A stretch of 64,000 nucleotides of DNA from an uncultured Pelagibacteraceae bacterium. GTDB lineage: Bacteria > Pseudomonadota > Alphaproteobacteria > Pelagibacterales > Pelagibacteraceae. The notes below the pieces were generated by a model. It was given only the letters and a program-made list of their open reading frames with translations, ran no database searches and was not told the origin of the DNA. Position 1 is the stretch's first letter; each line of letters begins with the position of its first letter. Shown piece after piece: positions 13,584 through 19,959 of this stretch. Position numbers and translations under genes: made by a program. The stretch is from NCBI GenBank assembly GCA_902617025.1, contig CACMVB010000004.1, forward strand, positions 1 to 64,000. Direction: 5' to 3'.

Positions 13584-15418
13584 TGACAAAAATTTTAGGC
13601 ATTTCAGCATTTTATCATGATAGTGCAGCCGCCTTGATAATTGATGGTAAAATAATTGCTGCCGCTCAAGAGGAGAGATTTTCAAGAAAAAAGCATGATC
13701 CCAATTATCCTTTTAATGCAATCAAATATGTACTTTCAGAAAAAAATTTAAGATTAAACAATATAGATCATATAGTTTTTTTTGAAAAACCTTTTCTAAA
13801 ATTTGAGAGACTACTTGAAACTTATGTAGCATTTGCACCAAGAGGTTTTAAATCATTTAGTCTTTCTATGCCTATATGGCTTCGAGAAAAATTGTTTCAA
13901 AAAGATTTTTTATTTCAGAAATTGAAGCAACATGATAAAAATTTTACTAATATTGAAAAGATTAAATTTTCAGAACATCACTTTAGTCACGCAGCCAGTG
14001 CTTTTTACCCATCACCATTTAAAGATGCTATAGTTTTAACGCTTGATGGAGTTGGTGAGTGGGCGACAACAACAATAGCAATAGGCGAAGAAAATAAACT
14101 TAAAATAGTAAAAGAAATTTACTTTCCTCACTCGATAGGCTTACTATACTCTGCTTTTACTTATTACACAGGATTTAAAGTAAATAGCGGTGAATATAAA
14201 GTCATGGGTTTGGCTCCTTATGGGAAACCAAAATATAAAGATTTAATTTTAGACAAGCTAGTAGATTTAAAACAAGATGGATCGTTTAAATTAAACATGA
14301 AATATTTTGATTTTGCTACTGGATTAACAATGACAAACAAAGAGTTTTCAAAATTATTTGGTCGTCCAGTCAGGAATCCAAGGAAAGATTTAATCGACAG
14401 TTTTCATATGGATATTGCTGCCTCAATTCAATCTGTGATCGAGGAGATTGTCTTAAGACTAACTGAAAATATTGCTAAAGAATATAAAAAAAAAAATTTA
14501 TGTTTAGCAGGTGGTGTAGCTTTAAATTGTGTCGCAAACGGAAAAATTTTAAAAAAAAATTTTTTTGAAAAAATTTGGATTCAACCAGCGGCTGGAGATG
14601 CTGGAGGATCTCTGGGAGCCGCCTTAGCTTATTGGTATAATGAGTTAAACAACCCTAGAAAAATTCTAAAAGATCAAATGGCAGGTTCTTATCTAGGTCC
14701 TAAGTTTGATGTTGATTTTATAGAAGAAAAGCTGAAGTCTCTCAAAGCTAATTATAAAAAAAAATTAAACAATGAAATTTTTCAATTAACCGCAAGGAAA
14801 CTCTCAGAAGGTAAAATCGTAGGATGGTTCCAGGGGAGAATGGAATTTGGTCCCAGGGCTTTAGGCGCACGATCAATATTGGCTGATCCAAGATCAGAGA
14901 AAATGCAAAAAGATTTAAACATTAAAATTAAATTTCGAGAAAGTTTCAGACCATTTGCGCCTTCAGTTTTAAGAGAGGACTTAGAAGAATGGTTTCAAAT
15001 TAACTGTGATAGCCCATATATGCTTTTAGTTTCAGAAATAAAAAAAGATAAACAAATTTCTATGTCAGAAAAAAATTATAATTTATTTGGAATAGATAAA
15101 TTAAATATTAAAAGATCGTCTATTCCAGCTGTAACTCATGTAGATTACACTGCGAGAATACAAACAGTTCATAAAGAAACTAACCCAAAGTTTCATCGAT
15201 TAATTTCTGAATTCAAAAAAATAACTAATTGTCCTGTATTAGTAAATACATCTTTCAATGTTCGTGGTGAGCCAATTGTTTGCTCGATAGAGGATGCATA
15301 CAATTGTTTTATGGGGACAAATTTAGATATCTTAGTAATAGAAGATTTTTTGTTACTAAAAGAAGATCAAAATCAAAATCTTTTGAATGACTATAAAAGT
15401 AAGTTTGAACCAGACTAA
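13583..15418 (+). CDS. NodU/TobZ-family carbamoyltransferase
   Basis: The 611-residue enzyme moves the carbamoyl group of carbamoyl phosphate, through a carbamoyl-adenylate, to a hydroxyl of an acceptor. The N-terminal Kae1-like domain starts ILGISAFYHDSAAALI and carries the metal-binding HHFSHAASAFY. Later blocks are GGVALNCVANGKI, QGRMEFGPRALGARSIL (start of the YrdC-like C-terminal domain), SFRPFAPSVL and NTSFNVRGEPIV. I chose the GTG at 13583 because the protein then begins VTKILGIS, matching the family, and the codon overlaps the DUF5989 stop. The 33 codons upstream overlap that gene and are rejected. The acceptor may be a surface sugar; this is inference. Confidence 0.9.
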   Translation: MTKILGISAFYHDSAAALIIDGKIIAAAQEERFSRKKHDPNYPFNAIKYVLSEKNLRLNNIDHIVFFEKPFLKFERLLETYVAFAPRGFKSFSLSMPIWLREKLFQKDFLFQKLKQHDKNFTNIEKIKFSEHHFSHAASAFYPSPFKDAIVLTLDGVGEWATTTIAIGEENKLKIVKEIYFPHSIGLLYSAFTYYTGFKVNSGEYKVMGLAPYGKPKYKDLILDKLVDLKQDGSFKLNMKYFDFATGLTMTNKEFSKLFGRPVRNPRKDLIDSFHMDIAASIQSVIEEIVLRLTENIAKEYKKKNLCLAGGVALNCVANGKILKKNFFEKIWIQPAAGDAGGSLGAALAYWYNELNNPRKILKDQMAGSYLGPKFDVDFIEEKLKSLKANYKKKLNNEIFQLTARKLSEGKIVGWFQGRMEFGPRALGARSILADPRSEKMQKDLNIKIKFRESFRPFAPSVLREDLEEWFQINCDSPYMLLVSEIKKDKQISMSEKNYNLFGIDKLNIKRSSIPAVTHVDYTARIQTVHKETNPKFHRLISEFKKITNCPVLVNTSFNVRGEPIVCSIEDAYNCFMGTNLDILVIEDFLLLKEDQNQNLLNDYKSKFEPD

Positions 15419-15453
15419 AATTTTAAAAAATTTTTTGCTTCTAAAATAAATTA

Positions 15454-16224
15454 TTATTTAATTATAAAGCTACTGCTTAAAGATGGGGAAAAATTTACTT
15501 TTAATTTTTTATTTCTAAAAAACTTGTCCCATGCTTTTTTACTTCCATTGAAATATTTTGAGTTGTAGTCATCACAAATGATAATCCCGCCTTCAACCAA
15601 TCTAGGGAAGAAAAATTCTAAACTTTTTAATGTAGGTTCATATAAATCTACATCAATATGAACTAAAGAAAACTTTTGATTTTCAACTAAAAAAAACTTT
15701 TCCGGTATCCAACCTTTATAAGTTTTAACAAATTTAAAGTCTTTAAGCACTTCATTCCTAACAAAATCCTCGCTCGAACTAAATTGTTTTCTAATTTTTT
15801 TTAATTCAGCTGAACTCAAATTTTTTAATTGCCCATCATTCTCTATATTTGATGATAATCCTTCAAAGCTATCAAAAATATGAAAATTAATATTTTTGTT
15901 ATGTTTTTGAATAAGTTTTGAAATAATGTAAGACGAGTGACCTGTCCAGCAACCACATTCGACAAAATCGTAAATTTGATTTCCCTGATTTTGTAGAATT
16001 TTTTCGGTAAAATTTATCAAATCTAAAAATCTTGATTGTTTGAAAAAATTATCTGTACGAATATTTTTGGATTTTTTTAAACCCTCATAATATAATTTAA
16101 GGTTTTCATTATCCCCTTGAAATGGCAATAAATCTCTTTTATCTATTACTCCTCCAAATTTTCTATTAATTAATTTTATATTAAAAGGACTTAACAACAT
16201 GTTTAAAAGATTCCGCAAATTCAT
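15454..16224 (-). CDS. TylF/MycF-like SAM-dependent O-methyltransferase
   Basis: The 256-residue protein is a class I SAM methyltransferase of the TylF (macrocin O-methyltransferase) family. It has VECGCWTGHSSY as the SAM-binding loop and the family block VHIDVDLYEPTLKSLEFFFP followed by GGIIICDDY, which supplies acids for metal and substrate binding. TylF members methylate sugar hydroxyls in antibiotics and surface glycans. It is convergent with the carbamoyltransferase and could belong to the same sugar-modification function. It is the last gene before the tmRNA-derived repeats start at 16244, so it may lie just outside the accessory block. Confidence 0.8.
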   Translation of the reverse strand: MNLRNLLNMLLSPFNIKLINRKFGGVIDKRDLLPFQGDNENLKLYYEGLKKSKNIRTDNFFKQSRFLDLINFTEKILQNQGNQIYDFVECGCWTGHSSYIISKLIQKHNKNINFHIFDSFEGLSSNIENDGQLKNLSSAELKKIRKQFSSSEDFVRNEVLKDFKFVKTYKGWIPEKFFLVENQKFSLVHIDVDLYEPTLKSLEFFFPRLVEGGIIICDDYNSKYFNGSKKAWDKFFRNKKLKVNFSPSLSSSFIIK

Positions 16225-16243
16225 AGATTTTTTTTATTGTTAA

Positions 16244-16268
16244 GGGGCATTTTGTAGTTAGGCGCCCC
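16244..16268 (-). repeat. Degenerate copy (D) of the tmRNA coding-piece 3' end
   Basis: Read on the minus strand, this 25-base element matches the 3' pseudoknot region of the intact ssrA coding piece (19696-19720) at 19 of 25 positions. The GGGGC ... GCCCC arms are fully kept. The ten bases before it are also partly similar. It has the same orientation as ssrA. I interpret it as an old ssrA end left by insertion, the outermost of four such elements. Confidence 0.55.
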
Positions 16269-16286
16269 TTACCTCATAAACATAGT

Positions 16287-16343
16287 TTAATTAATAATAG
16301 CGTAAATTATTACTACTGCAATTAAGATTTCCCAACCACTCAT
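16287..16343 (-). CDS. Tiny hydrophobic peptide, 18 residues, strong Shine-Dalgarno
   Basis: The ORF encodes MSGWEILIAVVIIYAIIN, a single hydrophobic helix. A near-consensus ribosome binding site, AAAGGAG, ends five bases before the ATG (AAAGGAGTCGAAATG). In this AT-rich DNA few real genes have such a good site, which is the main reason to believe it is translated. A second ORF of the same style lies 93 bases upstream on the same strand. The role is unknown; a membrane-complex accessory peptide or a toxin-like peptide are both possible. Confidence 0.5.
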   Translation of the reverse strand: MSGWEILIAVVIIYAIIN

Positions 16344-16436
16344 TTCGACTCCTTTGTTGAAATGTATTATATATTAAGCTGACATTTCATACTAGAAGCT
16401 GATAATTTTGTTTACAACAATTAAAGTTAAATAAAC

Positions 16437-16487
16437 TTAACCTGCTGCAAAAATGTATATTATAATTGCAACTGCAAATATTGACAT
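16437..16487 (-). CDS. Tiny hydrophobic peptide, 16 residues, strong Shine-Dalgarno
   Basis: The ORF encodes MSIFAVAIIIYIFAAG, again one hydrophobic helix without charges. The ribosome binding site is AAAGGAG, four bases before ATG (AAAGGAGAATTATG). It resembles the neighbouring 18-residue peptide in length, MS- start and III/VII-Y core, suggesting two diverged copies of one type. No antisense RNA pairing or known type I toxin was recognised. Confidence rests on the paired arrangement and the ribosome binding sites, not on homology. Confidence 0.5.
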   Translation of the reverse strand: MSIFAVAIIIYIFAAG

Positions 16488-16555
16488 AATTCTCCTTTAG
16501 TTAATTTTATTCGAATCACTTTTAAATATTAAAGATTTTTTTTACAAATAAAAGA

Positions 16556-16568
16556 GGGGCGTTCTGTT
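16556..16568 (-). repeat. Truncated copy (C) of the tmRNA coding-piece 3' end
   Basis: On the minus strand this reads AACAGAACGCCCC, identical over 13 bases to the extreme 3' end of the ssrA coding piece. Similarity stops upstream of it. A 13-base exact match can arise by chance at low probability, but here it falls in line with copies B and D in the same orientation and at a module boundary. It marks the likely minimal exchanged core. Confidence 0.45.
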
Positions 16569-16597
16569 TTTCGTTTCAAGATAGAAAATTAGCATAT

Positions 16598-16726
16598 TTA
16601 CCTACTAAATGGAATTTCTTCGTTGAAAACCTCGTTGAGTGTTTCATCTTTCTTGTCTTCACTTTGTCTTTTGACTTCGTTGATTTCGTTGAACCTTTGT
16701 AAGATCAGGATGGATCGGGGTTTTTT
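16598..16726 (-). other. Possible -1 frameshift site and 40-codon tail after the methyltransferase
   Basis: The methyltransferase frame reads GGA AAA AAA AAC CCC GAT CCA TCC TGA. The bases at 16726-16720 form the classic slippery heptamer A AAA AAC in the zero frame. A -1 shift leads into a 40-codon open frame ending at 16598. That tail is acidic-basic, has repeated NE pairs (RFNEINEV, TLNEVFNEE) and ends EIPFSR. It could be a shifted extension of the methyltransferase or the remnant end of an older gene displaced at the module boundary. A-runs are common in this genome, so the site alone is weak evidence. Confidence 0.3.
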
Positions 16727-17646
16727 TTTCCAATCATTACAAAAAAACCACCCTCGTATATTTGTCTAAGGTCAAACATTAAAGATATCTCTTTAAAAAA
16801 AAGTTCATTTTTATTAAGAATTGATTTTTTATCAAATAATTTATCATTTATATTAAAATTGAAAGGAATTGAATTTATAAATTCTATATTATTTTTTTTA
16901 AACCAATTTATTATTTCAAAGTAGGTATGTTTGGTTTCGTGAGGATTATAGTACTGATCTTTAAACCAAGCATATTTTTTTTTTTCAGAAATATTTTCCG
17001 AAAATCTTTTATCGATAAATTTTAATTTTTCTCCAAATTTTTTAATAAAATATTGTCTAATATTTTGAACTATTCTTCCATATTTGTGATATAAACCAAT
17101 TACAATTATTCCACCAGGTTTTAATTTTTCTGATAATTTATTGAAAGCAAGTTCAGCATTATGAGTATGATGGAGAACACCATTAGAAATAATAATATCG
17201 AAGTAATTTTTTGGAAAACATAAATTAAAAATATTCATCCGATAAAATTGAACATTTTTTATATTATTTTTATCTATAAATTTTTTTCCATCAATTAGAC
17301 TACCTTTAGATAAATCTATAGCATGAATTTTTCTATTATATCGACTTAAAGCAATTGAAAGTTGCCCAGTACCACATCCTGCTTCTAAGACTCTAGAATG
17401 ATATCGAATTTCATTATCTAGTTTATTTACAAATATTGAATTACGTGATTTATCTAAGAGAGTTGCAAAATCTTCAATATCATCATAATTTGGAAATTTA
17501 ACATCGTTATAAAATTCTGATTGTTTTAACGTTAAGGGGTTTTGATCATCAAAATATAAATCAGGAATTTCAGAAAAAAAATTTATTTCATTCATATCTA
17601 AATTTTTTAAATTTATCGGATTTATTAAATCGTTTATATCAATCAT
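16705..17646 (-). CDS. Class I SAM-dependent methyltransferase (accessory)
   Basis: The 313-residue protein has the SAM motif VLEAGCGTGQLSIALSR at about residues 86-102, the acidic residue in HAIDLSKGSL, the post-II motif ISNGVLHHTHNAELAF and LKPGGIIVIGLYH. This pattern is typical of Methyltransf_11/25-type enzymes acting on small molecules or lipids. The N-terminal 80 residues (PNYDDIEDFATLLDKSRNS) are a substrate-side cap common in marine relatives. The target is unknown. It lies alone between ssrA-end copies B and C, seven bases after copy B, so it looks like the cargo of one insertion. Confidence 0.8.
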   Translation of the reverse strand: MIDINDLINPINLKNLDMNEINFFSEIPDLYFDDQNPLTLKQSEFYNDVKFPNYDDIEDFATLLDKSRNSIFVNKLDNEIRYHSRVLEAGCGTGQLSIALSRYNRKIHAIDLSKGSLIDGKKFIDKNNIKNVQFYRMNIFNLCFPKNYFDIIISNGVLHHTHNAELAFNKLSEKLKPGGIIVIGLYHKYGRIVQNIRQYFIKKFGEKLKFIDKRFSENISEKKKYAWFKDQYYNPHETKHTYFEIINWFKKNNIEFINSIPFNFNINDKLFDKKSILNKNELFFKEISLMFDLRQIYEGGFFVMIGKKNPDPS

Positions 17647-17653
17647 AGTTAAG

Positions 17654-17694
17654 GGGGCGTTCTGTTGCCAGGTGCCCTGAACCTTTTAACGTTA
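17654..17694 (-). repeat. Well-conserved copy (B) of the tmRNA coding-piece 3' end
   Basis: Bases 17654-17677 are identical to 19696-19719 of the intact ssrA coding piece over 24 positions. Weaker similarity continues to about 17694 (GTTA and GGT blocks kept in register). The orientation is the same as ssrA. The tag sequence and the rest of the coding piece are missing, so it is an end fragment, not a second gene. This is the classic footprint of an attachment-site duplication when an element inserts at the 3' end of ssrA. Confidence 0.8.
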
Positions 17695-17737
17695 TACAAC
17701 AATTCTAGATCATAAAAAACGGCTATTTCTTTGTTGG

Positions 17738-17769
17738 GTGAGTCCGTATTGTGCCCGCCAGTGAGTCCG
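17738..17769 (+). promoter_or_regulatory. Direct repeat of GTGAGTCCG upstream of the hydrolase operon
   Basis: The nonamer GTGAGTCCG occurs at 17738-17746 and again at 17761-17769, 23 bases apart, with the second copy 15 bases before the ATG at 17785. The stretch is much richer in G and C than its surroundings. It could be an operator for the four-gene unit that follows, or the decayed remnant of RNA-gene sequence. No function can be assigned from sequence. Confidence 0.3.
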
Positions 17770-17784
17770 GATATGATGTGTCCT

Positions 17785-18000
17785 ATGAAAAAACTTTTCA
17801 AATGGATCGGCATAGTTTTGGTAGTATTAATTTTAATCGCTGTATTTGGATATGAAGATACTGCAGAAAAGAATGCAGTTATTGAAAGATATAACAAACA
17901 GAATGCAAGTGTTCAGGCATGTGTGAAAACTTTAGGTGAAGGGGTTTATAGCAATAAATCTTTAAGCTGGAAGTTAGATAATTGCAACGCATCTAAATGA
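17785..18000 (+). CDS. Small secreted or membrane-anchored protein, unknown
   Basis: Starting at the ATG at 17785 the product is 71 residues: a basic start (MKKLFKWIG), one hydrophobic span (about residues 8-24), then a soluble part with two cysteines (VQACVKT and LDNCNAS). The cysteines probably form a periplasmic disulfide. The upstream 18 codons of open frame cross the GTGAGTCCG repeats and are not favoured. Its stop overlaps the next gene by four bases (ATGA), so it leads a four-gene unit. No family was recognised. Confidence 0.55.
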   Translation: MKKLFKWIGIVLVVLILIAVFGYEDTAEKNAVIERYNKQNASVQACVKTLGEGVYSNKSLSWKLDNCNASK

Positions 18001-18836
18001 AAAAACTTTTAGCGATCGTGGTTCTAGGTTTGTTGTTGAGTGGAAACTCTAATGCTTGTGAAAAAGAGGATTTCATAAAATATATATCAGCAGGTAAAAA
18101 CAAATGTATAGCAATTTTAAATTTAGGAAAGATTGAAAAGGGTAAAAAAAACTTAATAGTATTTCTTCATGGTGATGGTAGTCCTAATTCTCCAAGACCA
18201 GGAATACCCAAAAAAAGTCAAATTAGATTTGCAAAAGAATTAATAAACGATAATAACAATATTTTTCTTTTTGCAAGACCTGGTTACTTTATTAGAGAAA
18301 GAGGCAGTAGTGAAGAGGATAGATATTCATCAGGACCTCGTAACGCTATAAAGAGTACAGTGGTAAATTATGATTGGAAAAATTTTCAAATACTAGCACC
18401 TGCATTACAAAATCTTAAAAAATATTATAAACCAAAAAAACTAATTTTAATTGGTCATTCTGGAGGAGCTTATCAGGGAGGTACTATTCATGGAAAAGTA
18501 CCAGGATTAGTTGATATAAATATTTTGATCTCTTGCCCGTGTGACTGGGAAACTAGAAAAAAACTAAGCAACGGTAAAAAATGGGAAACCAAATCTCAAT
18601 TGAAAGAATTAAAAAAAAACTCACCAAGTTTCAATTATAAAGATATAGATTTAAAATCTCTCAACATATTAATTGTTGGAAAAGATGATAAAAATACAGC
18701 TCCAGGAGTTTCAAAATATTATTATGATTTACTTAAAAAGAAAAAACTACAAGTTAAGTTACATATTATTGATGGAGGTCACGGATTAAGGTCTATGGCA
18801 ACAATTGGATCTATCATTAAAGAATATATAAACTAA
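17997..18836 (+). CDS. Secreted alpha/beta hydrolase
   Basis: The 279-residue protein starts with a signal peptide (MKKLLAIVVLGLLLSGNSNA, cleavage likely after SNA). An alpha/beta-hydrolase domain follows: LIVFLHGDG forms the oxyanion region, GHSGGA holds the nucleophile Ser, VGKDDKNT the likely Asp, and DGGHGL the His. It should be a periplasmic or exported esterase, lipase or peptidase; substrate unknown. The signal-peptide codons are nearly identical to those of the two following lipoprotein genes. It overlaps both neighbours by 1-4 bases. Confidence 0.78.
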   Translation: MKKLLAIVVLGLLLSGNSNACEKEDFIKYISAGKNKCIAILNLGKIEKGKKNLIVFLHGDGSPNSPRPGIPKKSQIRFAKELINDNNNIFLFARPGYFIRERGSSEEDRYSSGPRNAIKSTVVNYDWKNFQILAPALQNLKKYYKPKKLILIGHSGGAYQGGTIHGKVPGLVDINILISCPCDWETRKKLSNGKKWETKSQLKELKKNSPSFNYKDIDLKSLNILIVGKDDKNTAPGVSKYYYDLLKKKKLQVKLHIIDGGHGLRSMATIGSIIKEYIN

Positions 18837-19096
18837 TGAAAAAATTTTTAGCGATTGTGGTTCTGGGTTTATTTTTATTCAGCTGTTCTAATTCAGAAAG
18901 CGATAAAATGAAAATGATAGAAACTTGCGCTGATATTGAATATCAAAACGAAACTGGGGTAGAACCAACGGATTTATTAACAATTAAAGAAAAAATTAAT
19001 GAAGATAGCGATTATGAAGATTGGTTTGTTATTTGCGAGAATGCACTTAAGAAAAATCCTGAAACTTTTAAAGCAAAATATATTTTAAAGAAATGA
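18836..19096 (+). CDS. Small lipoprotein with MIETCAD motif (copy 1)
   Basis: The 86-residue product has a lipoprotein signal peptide (MKKFLAIVVLGLFLFSC, Cys17) and a mature part with MKMIETCADIEYQNE, a second cysteine in FVICENALKKN, and the end TFKAKYILKK. It is a paralogue of the next gene: both share KMIETCADxEY, a central cysteine and AxxLKKNxxTFKxKY. It overlaps the hydrolase stop by one base (TAATG). The function is unknown; the pair of cysteines suggests a disulfide in the periplasm. Confidence 0.6.
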   Translation: MKKFLAIVVLGLFLFSCSNSESDKMKMIETCADIEYQNETGVEPTDLLTIKEKINEDSDYEDWFVICENALKKNPETFKAKYILKK

Positions 19097-19353
19097 AAAA
19101 ACTTTTAGCTATCGTGGTTCTGGGTTTGTTATATTCGTGCTCTGATAACGGAGCTGAATTTAAAAAAAAATCAAAAATGATTGAAACTTGTGCAGATTAT
19201 GAATATCCAAAAAACTTCAGATCATTTTCAATCAAAGGTGTTCCTTTGAAAGCTAAGCTTGAAAAAAAATCATATGAAAGAGTATTTAAATATTGTGAGG
19301 CTTATTTAAAAAAAAACGCCGTGACATTTAAAGAAAAATATTTAAATAAATAG
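19093..19353 (+). CDS. Small lipoprotein with MIETCAD motif (copy 2)
   Basis: This 86-residue paralogue of the preceding gene has signal peptide MKKLLAIVVLGLLYSC (Cys16), then KKSKMIETCADYEYPKNF, a cysteine in VFKYCEAYLKKN and the end TFKEKYLNK. The start overlaps the previous stop (ATGA). The first 36 bases match those of the hydrolase gene at 17997 except at a few synonymous positions, while the mature parts differ, so the signal peptide behaves as a reusable cassette. Function unknown. Confidence 0.6.
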   Translation: MKKLLAIVVLGLLYSCSDNGAEFKKKSKMIETCADYEYPKNFRSFSIKGVPLKAKLEKKSYERVFKYCEAYLKKNAVTFKEKYLNK

Positions 19354-19446
19354 TCGAACAATTATTCAAACTATGTTATAAAATATCAGTCCTGATTTAG
19401 AACTAACTCTACTTGCTTGGACTTTAAACAAACGCTAAAGGAGAAA

Positions 19447-19620
19447 ATGAAACTAAAAATACAATCAATAAAAGACTATTTTAAATCAAAAAAAGACAAA
19501 GGTCTAAAACCAGTTTTTTTTAAAAAAATAGGTGATCAAAATACCTCTAGGGATGAGATGAAGAAAAATTTAATTAAAGTATTAGAGTCTCAGGGTTTTA
19601 AGATTAAAAATAAAAAATAA
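19447..19620 (+). CDS. Small basic protein, 57 residues, unknown
   Basis: I chose the ATG at 19447 because AAAGGAG lies four bases before it. An in-frame TTG at 19417 has no such site. The product is lysine-rich (KLKIQSIKDYFKSKKDKG) with a C-terminal helix (MKKNLIKVLESQGFKIKNKK). No signal peptide or known domain was seen; nucleic-acid binding is conceivable from charge alone. It is the last gene of the accessory block, about 75 bases before the ssrA 3' end. Confidence 0.45.
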   Translation: MKLKIQSIKDYFKSKKDKGLKPVFFKKIGDQNTSRDEMKKNLIKVLESQGFKIKNKK

Positions 19621-19695
19621 ACTTTCTTCACTGTGCCCTATGTGTGCCCACAGTTAAAAAAGTTGTGAATTAATAAGTGTTAACGCCAATACGCA

Positions 19696-19955
19696 GGGGC
19701 GTTCTGTTGCCAGGTGCCCCAGACCCCGTAACTTAATTAACTAAGTTAATTAAGCTGCAAGTGCAAATTTTTGATTTGCATTTATAAATTAGCCCGTTAC
19801 GTCGGAACCATCTCGTACGAAAGAACAGCCTTTAGACACCCGTCGATCCTAATTCACCCCCGTAAGTTGTAAATGGTGGAGGTGGTGGGTACTGCCCCCA
19901 CGTCCGTGATGTTTATTACGAAATTCGTTTATCGTCATAGTTGGAAAACCAACAC
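19696..19955 (-). ncRNA. ssrA: Two-piece (circularly permuted) tmRNA gene
   Basis: tmRNA rescues stalled ribosomes and tags the unfinished protein for proteolysis. Reading the minus strand, the acceptor piece comes first (about 19955-19874) and ends with a T-arm-like hairpin and CACCTCC-ACCA. After a 12-base spacer (19873-19862), the coding piece starts at 19861 with GGGGGTG. GGGGGTG pairs with CACCTCC as a seven-pair acceptor stem (one G-U), which proves the permutation. The tag frame is 19779-19750: GCA AAT CAA AAA TTT GCA CTT GCA GCT TAA, giving ANQKFALAA. The coding piece ends in the GGGGC ... GCCCC pseudoknot at 19696. The exact 5' end of the acceptor piece is estimated. Confidence 0.93.
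19750..19779 (-). other. tmRNA proteolysis-tag reading frame
   Basis: Within the coding piece of ssrA the resume frame encodes ANQKFALAA followed by TAA; with the alanine carried by tmRNA itself the added tag would be ten residues. The ALAA ending is the degradation signal read by ClpXP and related proteases. The stop is followed directly by a long AT-only inverted repeat, TTAATTAACT/AGTTAATTAA. Confidence 0.9.
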
Positions 19956-19959
19956 TATT

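Larger units (their letters stand above)
16225..16704. other. 480-base stretch holding tmRNA-end repeats and two tiny ORFs
   Basis: No gene longer than 20 codons was found between the two methyltransferases. The stretch contains ssrA-end copies D (16244-16268) and C (16556-16568), two minus-strand membrane-peptide ORFs with strong ribosome binding sites (16287-16343 and 16437-16487), and a 40-codon open frame at 16598-16720 that continues from the methyltransferase in the -1 frame. Confidence 0.7.

Noticed and set aside
17731..17784. Upstream extension of the first hydrolase-operon gene
   Set aside because: It crosses the GTGAGTCCG repeats and encodes a cysteine/proline-rich stretch unlike a signal peptide; the ATG at 17785 gives a standard membrane anchor.
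16244..19720. Additional complete tmRNA genes
   Set aside because: The other copies contain only the 3' pseudoknot segment; none has a tag frame, acceptor stem or CCA end.
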